Shown: one piece after another, positions 56,401 to 64,000 of the stretch | Layout of the letters: the number at the start of each line of letters is the position of its first letter | Position numbering within the stretch: the stretch's first letter is position 1 | Origin: Unio delphinus | Lineage: Eukaryota; Mollusca; Bivalvia; Unionida; Unionidae | Length of the DNA: 64,000 nt | Assembly (NCBI GenBank): GCA_029339505.1 | Contig: JAQISU010000132.1 | Span: 11,139,001-11,203,000, forward strand | Reading direction: 5' to 3' | Made by a program: the position numbers and the translations under genes | The notes under the pieces: generated by a model | The model's database searches: none | Told to the model about the DNA's origin: nothing | The model's input: the letters and a program-made list of their open reading frames with translations, nothing else

Positions 56401-59400
56401 AAGACTATACCACATTCATTACAAGCTAAAGACTATACCAAATTCATTATAACCTAAAGACTATACCACATTTATAATAAGCTAAAGACTATACCACATT
56501 CATTATAAGCTAAAGACTATACCACATTCATTATAAGCTAAAGACTATACCACATTTATAATAAGCTAAAGACTATACCACATTCATATAAGCTAAAGAC
56601 TATACCACATTTATAATAAGCTAAAGACTATACCACATTCATATAAGCTAAAGACTATACCACATTCATTATAAGCTAAAGACTATACCACATTCATTAT
56701 AAGCTAAAGACTATACCACATTCATTATAAGCTAAAGACTATACCACATTCATATAAGCTAAAGACTATACCACATTCATTATAAGCTAAAGACTATACC
56801 AAATTCATTATAAGCTAAAGACTATACCACATTCATTATAAGCTAAAGACTATACCAAATTCATTATCAGCTAAAGACTATACCACATTCATTATAAGCT
56901 AAAGACTATACCAAATTCATTATAAACTAAAGACTATACCAAATTCATTATAAACTAAAGACTATACCACATTCATATAAGCTAAAGACTATACCACATT
57001 CATTATAAGCTAAAGACTATACCACATTCATATAAGCTAAAGACTATACCACATTCATTATAAGCTAAAGACTATACCACATTTATAATAAACTAAAGAC
57101 TATACCACATTCATATAAGCTAAAGACTATACCACATTTATAATAAACTAAAGACTATACCACATTCATATAAGCTAAAGACTATACCACATTCATATAA
57201 GCTAAAGACTATACCACATTCATTATAAGCTAAAGACTATACCACATTCATTATAAGCTAAAGACTATACCACATTCATTATAAGCTAAAGACTATACCA
57301 ATTTCTTTATAAGCTAAAGACTATACCACATTTATAATAAGCTAAAGACTATACCACATTCATATAAGCTAAAGACTATACCACATTCATTATAAGCTAA
57401 AGACTATACCACATTCATTATAAGCTAAAGACTATACCAAATTCATTATAAGCTAAAGACTATACCACATTCATTATAAGCTAAAGACTATACCAAATTC
57501 ATTATAAGCTAAAGACTATACCACATTTATAATAAACTAAAGACTATACCACATTCATATAAGCTAAAGACTATACCACATTCATATAAGCTAAAGACTA
57601 TACCACATTCATTATAATCTAAAGATTATACCACATCCATTATAAGCTAAAGACTATACCACATTCATTATAAGCTAAAGACTATACCACATTCATTATA
57701 AGCTAAAGACTATACCAACTTCTTTATAAGCTAAAGACTATACCACATTTATAATAAGCTAAAGATTATACCACATTTATAATAAGCTAAAGACTATGCC
57801 ACATTCATATAAGCTAAAGACTATACCACATTCATTATAAGCTAAAGACTATACCACATTCATAAAAGCTAAAGACTATACCTTATTTATAATAAGCTAA
57901 AGACTATACCACATTCATTATAAGCTAAAGACTATACCACATTCATATAAGCTAAAGACTATACCAAATTCATTATAAGCTAAAGACTATACCACATTCA
58001 TTATAAGCTAAAGACTATACCACATTTATAATAAGCTAAGGACTATACCACATTCATTATAAGCTAAAGACTATACCACATTCATATAAGCTAAAGACTA
58101 TACCACATTCATTATAAGCTAAAGACTATACCCCATTCATATAAGCTAAAGACTATACCACATTTATAATAAACTAAAGACTATACCACATTCATATAAG
58201 CTAAAGACTATACCACATTCATTATAAACTAAAGACTATACCAAATTCATTATAAACTAAAGACTATACTACATTCAAATAAGCTAAAGACTATACCCCA
58301 TTTATAATAAGCTAAAGACTATACCACATTCATATAAGCTAAAGACTATACCACATTCATTATAAGCTAAAGACTATACCACATTCATATAAGCTAAAGA
58401 CTATACCACATTTATAATAAGCTAAAGACTATACCACATTCATTATAAGCTAAAGACTATACCAAATTCATTATAAGCTAAAGACTATACCACATTCATT
58501 ATAAGCTAAAGACTATACCACATTCATTATAAACTAAAGACTATACCAAATTCATTATAAGCTAAAGACTATACCACATTCATATAAGCTAAAGACTATA
58601 CCACATTTATAATAAGCTAAAGACTATACCACATTCATTATAAGCTAAAGAATATACCACATTCATTATAAGCTAAAGACTATACCACATTCATTATAAG
58701 CTCAAGACTATACCACATTCATTATAACCTAAAGACTATACCAACTTCTTTATAAGCTAAAGACTATACCACATTTATAATAAGCTAAAGACTATACCAC
58801 ATTTATAATAAGCTAAAGACTATAAAACATTCATATAAGCTAAAGACTATACCACATTCATTATAAGCTAAAGACTATACCACATTCATATAAGCTAAAG
58901 ACTATACCACATTTATAATAAGCTAAAGACTATACCACATTCATTATAAGCTAAAGACTATACCACATTCATATAAGCTAAAGACTATACCAAATTCATT
59001 ATAAGCTAAAGACTATACCACATTCATTATAAGCTAAAGACTATACCACATTCATCATAAGCTAAAGACTATACCACATTCATTATAAGCTAAAGACTAT
59101 ACCACATTCATATAAGCTAAAGACTATACCACATTCATTATAAGCTAAAGACTATACCACATTCATATAAGCTAAAGACTATACCACATTTATAATAAGC
59201 TAAAGACTATACCACATTCATATAAGCTAAAGACTATACCACATTTATAATAAGCTAAAGACTATACCACATTCATATAAGCTAAAGACTATACCACATT
59301 CATAATAAGCTAAAGACTATACCACATTCATATAAGCTAAAGACTATACCATATTCATATAAGCTAAAGACTATACCACATTCATTATAAGCTAAAGACT

Positions 59401-62400
59401 ATACCACATTCATATAAGCTAAAGACTATACCACATTCATTACAAGCTAAAGACTATACCAAATTCATTATAAGCTAAAGACTATACCACATTTATAATA
59501 AGCTAAAGACTATACCACATTCATTATAAGCTAAAGACTATACCACATTCATTATAAGCTAAAGACTATACCACATTTATAATAAGCTAAAGACTATACC
59601 ACATTCATATAAGCTAAAGACTATACCACATTTATAATAAGCTAAAGACTATACCACATTCATAATAAGCTAAAGACTATACCACATTCATATAAGCTAA
59701 AGACTATACCACATTCATATAAGCTAAAGACTATACCACATTCATTATAAGCTAAAGACTATACCACATTCATTATAAGCTAAAGATTATACCACATTCA
59801 TTATAAGCTAAAGACTATACCACATTCATATAAGCTAAAGACTATACCACATTCATTATAAGCTAAATACTATACCAAATTCATTATAAGCTAAAGACTA
59901 TACCAAATTCATTATAAGCTAAAGACTATACCAAATTTATTATCAGCTAAAGACTATACCACATTCATTATAAGCTAAAGACTATACCAAATTCATTATA
60001 AACTAAAGACTATACCAAATTCATTATAAACTAAAGACTATACCACATTCATATAAGCTAAAGACTATACCACATTCATTATAAGCTAAAGACTATACCA
60101 CATTCATATAAGCTAAAGACTATACCACATTCATTATAAGCTAAAGACTATACCACATTCATTATAAGCTAAAGACTATACCACATTCATTATAAGCTAA
60201 AGACTATACCACATTCATTATAAGCTAAAGACTATACCACATTCATTATAAGCTAAAGACTATACCACATTCATTATAAGCTAAAGACTATACCACATTT
60301 ATAATAAGCTAAAGACTATACCACATTCATTATAAGCTAAAGACTATACCACATTCATATAAGCTAAAGACTATACCACATTCATTATAAGCTAAAGACT
60401 ATACCAAATTCATTATAAGCTAAAGACTATACCACATTCATATAAGCTAAACACTATACCACATTGATAATAAACTAAAGACTATACCACATTCATATAA
60501 GCTAAAGACTATACCTAATTCATTATAAGCTAAAGACTATACCACATTCATTATAAGCTAAAGACTATACCACATTCATTATAAGCTAAAGACTATACCA
60601 CATTCATATAAGCTAAAGACTATACCACATTCATTATAAGCTAAAGACTATACCACATTCATATAAGCTAAAGACTATACCACATTTATAATAAGCTAAA
60701 GACTATACCTCATTCATATAAGCTAAAGACTATACCACATTTATAATAAGCTAAAGACTATACCACATTCATATAAGCTAAAGACTATACCACATTCATT
60801 ATAAGCTAAAGACTATACCACATTCATATAAGCTAAAGACTATACCACATTCATATAAGCTAAAGACTATACCACATTCATTATAAGCTAAAGACTATAC
60901 CACATTCATTATAAGCTAAAGACTATACCACATTCATTATAAGCTAAAGACTATACCACATTCATATAAGCTAAAGACTATACCACATTCATTATAAGCT
61001 AAAGACTATACCAAATTCATTATAAGCTAAAGACTATACCAAATTCATTATAAGCTAAAGACTATACCAAATTCATTATAAGCTAAAGACTATACCACAT
61101 TCATTATAAGCTAAAGACTATACCAAATTCATTATAAACTAAAGACTATACCAAATTCATTATAAACTAAAGACTATACCACATTCATATAAGCTAAAGA
61201 CTATACCACATTCATTATAAGCTAAAGACTATACCACATTCATATAAGCTAAAGACTATACCACATTCATTATAAGCTAAAGACTATACCACATTCATTA
61301 TAAGCTAAAGACTATACCACATTCATATAAGCTAAAGACTATACCACATTCATTATAAGCTACAGACTATACCACATTCATTATAAGCTAAAGACTATAC
61401 CACATTCATTATAAGCTAAAGACTATACCACATTCATTATAAGCTAAAGACTATACCACATTTATAATAAGCTAAAGACTATACCACATTCATTATAAGC
61501 TAAAGACTATACCACATTCATATAAGCTAAAGACTATACCACATTCATTATAAGCTAAAGACTATACCAAATTCATTATAAGCTAAAGACTATACCACAT
61601 TCATATAAGCTAAAGACTATACCACATTGATAATAAACTAAAGACTATACCACATTCATATAAGCTAAAGACTATACCACATTCATATAAGCTAAAGACT
61701 ATACCACATTCATATAAGCTAAAGACTATACCACATTCATTATAATCTAAAGATTATACCACATTCATTATAAGCTAAAGACTATACCACATTCATTATA
61801 AGCTAAAGACTATACCACATTCATTATAAGCTAAAGACTATACCAACTTCTTTATAAGCTAAAGACAATACCACATTTATAATAAGCTAAAGACTATACC
61901 ACATTTATAATAAGCTAAAGACTATGCCACATTCATATAAGCTAAAGACTATACCACATTCATTATAAGCTAAAGACTATACCACATTCATATAAGCTAA
62001 AGACTATACCACATTTATAATAAGCTAAAGACTATACCACATTCATTATAAGCTAAAGACTATACCACATTCATATAAGCTAAAGACTATACCAAATTCA
62101 TTATAAGCTAAAGACTATACCACATTCATTATAAGCTAAAGACTATACCACATTTATAATAAGCTAAAGACTATACCACATTCATTATAAGCTAAAGACT
62201 ATACCACATTCATATAAGCTAAAGACTATACCACATTCATTATAAGCTAAAGACTATACCCCATTCATATAAGCTAAAGACTATACCACATTTATAATAA
62301 GCTAAAGACTATACCACATTCATATAAGCTAAAGACTATACCACATTCATTATAAACTAAAGACTATACCAAATTCATTATAAACTAAAGACTATACTAC

Positions 62401-64000
62401 ATTCATATAAGCTAAAGACTATACCACATTTATAATAAGCTAAAGACTATACCACATTCATATAAGCTAAAGACTATACCACATTCATTATAAGCTAAAG
62501 ACTATACCACATTCATATAAGCTAAAGACTATACCACATTTATAATAAGCTAAAGACTATACCACATTCATTATAAGCTAAAGACTATACCAAATTCATT
62601 ATAAGCTAAAGACTATACCACATTCATTATAAGCTAAAGACTATACCACATTCATTATAAACTAAAGACTATACCAAATTCATTATAAGCTAAAGACTAT
62701 ACCACATTCATATAAGCTAAAGACTATACCACATTTATAATAAGCTAAAGTCTATACCACATTCATTATAAGCTAAAGAATATACCACATTCATTATAAG
62801 CTAAAGACTATACCACATTCATTATAAGCTCAAGACTATACCAAATTCATTATAACCTAAAGACTATACCAACTTCTTTATAAGCTAAAGACTATACCAC
62901 ATTTATAATAAGCTAAAGACTATACCACATTTATAATAAGCTAAAGACTATACCACATTCATATAAGCTAAAGACTATACCACATTCATTATAAGCTAAA
63001 GACTATACCACATTCATATAAGCTAAAGACTATACCACATTTATAATAAGCTAAAGACTATACCACATTCATTATAAGCTAAAGACTATACCACATTCAT
63101 ATAAGCTAAAGACTATACCAAATTCATTATAAGCTAAAGACTATACCACATTCATTATAAGCTAAAGACTATACCACATTCATCATAAGTTAAAGACTAT
63201 ACCACATTCATTATAAGCTAAAGACTATACCACATTCATATAAGCTAAAGACTATACCACATTCATTATAAGCTAAAGACTATACCACATTCATATAAGC
63301 TAAAGACTATACCACATTTATAATAAGCTAAAGACTATACCACATTCATATAAGCTAAAGACTATACCACATTTATAATAAGCTAAAGACTATACCACAT
63401 TCATATAAGCTAAAGACTATACCACATTCATAATAAGCTAAAGACTATACCACATTCATATAAGCTAAAGACTATACCATATTCATATAAGCTAAAGACT
63501 ATACCACATTCATTATAAGCTAAAGACTATACCACATTCATATAAGCTAAAGACTATACCACATTCATTACAAGCTAAAGACTATACCAAATTCATTATA
63601 AGCTAAAGACTATACCACATTTATAATAAGCTAAAGACTATACCACATTCATTATAAGCTAAAGACTATACCACATTCATTATAAGCTAAAGACTATACC
63701 ACATTTATAATAAGCTAAAGACTATACCACATTCATATAAGCTAAAGACTATACCACATTTATAATAAGCTAAAGACTATACCACATTCATATAAGCTAA
63801 AGACTATACGACATTCGTAATAAGCTAAAGACTATACCACATTCATATAAGCTAAAGACTATACCACATTCATATAAGCTAAAGACTATACCACATTCAT
63901 TATAAGCTAAAGACTATACCACATTCATTATAAGCTAAAGATTATACCACATTCATTATAAGCTAAAGATTATACCACATTCATATAAGCTAAAGACTAT
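53488..64000. repeat. AT-rich satellite-like tandem array, 27-28 bp unit, more than 10.5 kb
   Basis: About 380 head-to-tail units of CTAAAGACTATACCACATTC plus (A)TTATAAG. Three main 3'-end variants alternate: ATTCATTATAAG (28 bp), ATTCATATAAG (27 bp) and ATTTATAATAAG (28 bp), with rarer AAATTCATT and AACTTCTTT forms. Rare variants recur at about 3.02 kb and 4.13 kb. There are no unique spacers and no open frame. It is truncated by the window end. Confidence 0.98.

Noticed and set aside
53488..64000. CRISPR-like appearance of regularly repeated 27-28 bp units
   Set aside because: Units are directly adjacent with no unique spacers, the host is a eukaryote with introns, and no cas genes exist. 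It is a satellite-type array.

Overview
This window looks like intronic and exonic DNA from an invertebrate animal, most likely a mollusc and plausibly a bivalve. The evidence is AT-rich DNA, short exons with GT/AG borders and long introns, a tRNA-headed SINE whose central and 3' parts resemble SINEs I know from bivalve genomes, and several DIRS-type (tyrosine-recombinase) retrotransposons. No bacterial gene organisation is present. The assignment comes from recognition, not from a search.

One host gene crosses almost the whole window on the minus strand: VPS13B (COH1), which encodes a very large bridge-like lipid-transfer protein of the Golgi and endosomal system. I could place 17 consecutive internal exons between 53345 (5'-most seen) and 2979 (3'-most seen). 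They total 4,063 bp (about 1,354 codons), every acceptor/donor phase agrees with the next, and no in-frame stop was met. They cover roughly the middle third of a protein of about 4,000 residues. The N-terminal chorein part lies beyond position 64000 and the C-terminal part lies before position 1. No second host gene was found.

The introns are packed with mobile and repeated DNA. 0-10 kb: SINE fragments, a large stretch without recognisable content, and two decayed DIRS relics. 10.45-16.46 kb: a structurally complete but coding-defective DIRS-like element with inverted terminal repeats, an internal complementary region, a repeat-rich gag, and remnants of reverse transcriptase, RNase H and tyrosine recombinase. 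19-25 kb: two copies of a short inverted-repeat (MITE-like) element, an inverted pair of tRNA-like SINE heads, a hAT-like transposase relic and another DIRS relic. 25.6-26.8 kb and 28.8-30.7 kb: minisatellites. The second has a 43-bp unit that appears to derive from a DIRS terminal repeat. 37-39.5 kb, 46-47.5 kb and 49.7-51.8 kb: more DIRS relics, one carrying a nested SINE with a perfect 11-bp target-site duplication. 44.3-44.9 kb: a LINE reverse-transcriptase fragment. 48-49 kb: a degenerate repeat field.

From about 53.49 kb to the end of the window there is a single AT-rich tandem array of 27-28 bp units. It is more than 10.5 kb long and runs off the edge, inside the VPS13B intron upstream of the first visible exon. 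It has higher-order structure: rare variant units recur at spacings of about 3.02 kb and 4.13 kb.

Exon boundaries were read by eye from splice consensus, phase continuity and remembered similarity to human VPS13B. Transposon family calls rest on short motifs. No alignment or database search was possible.
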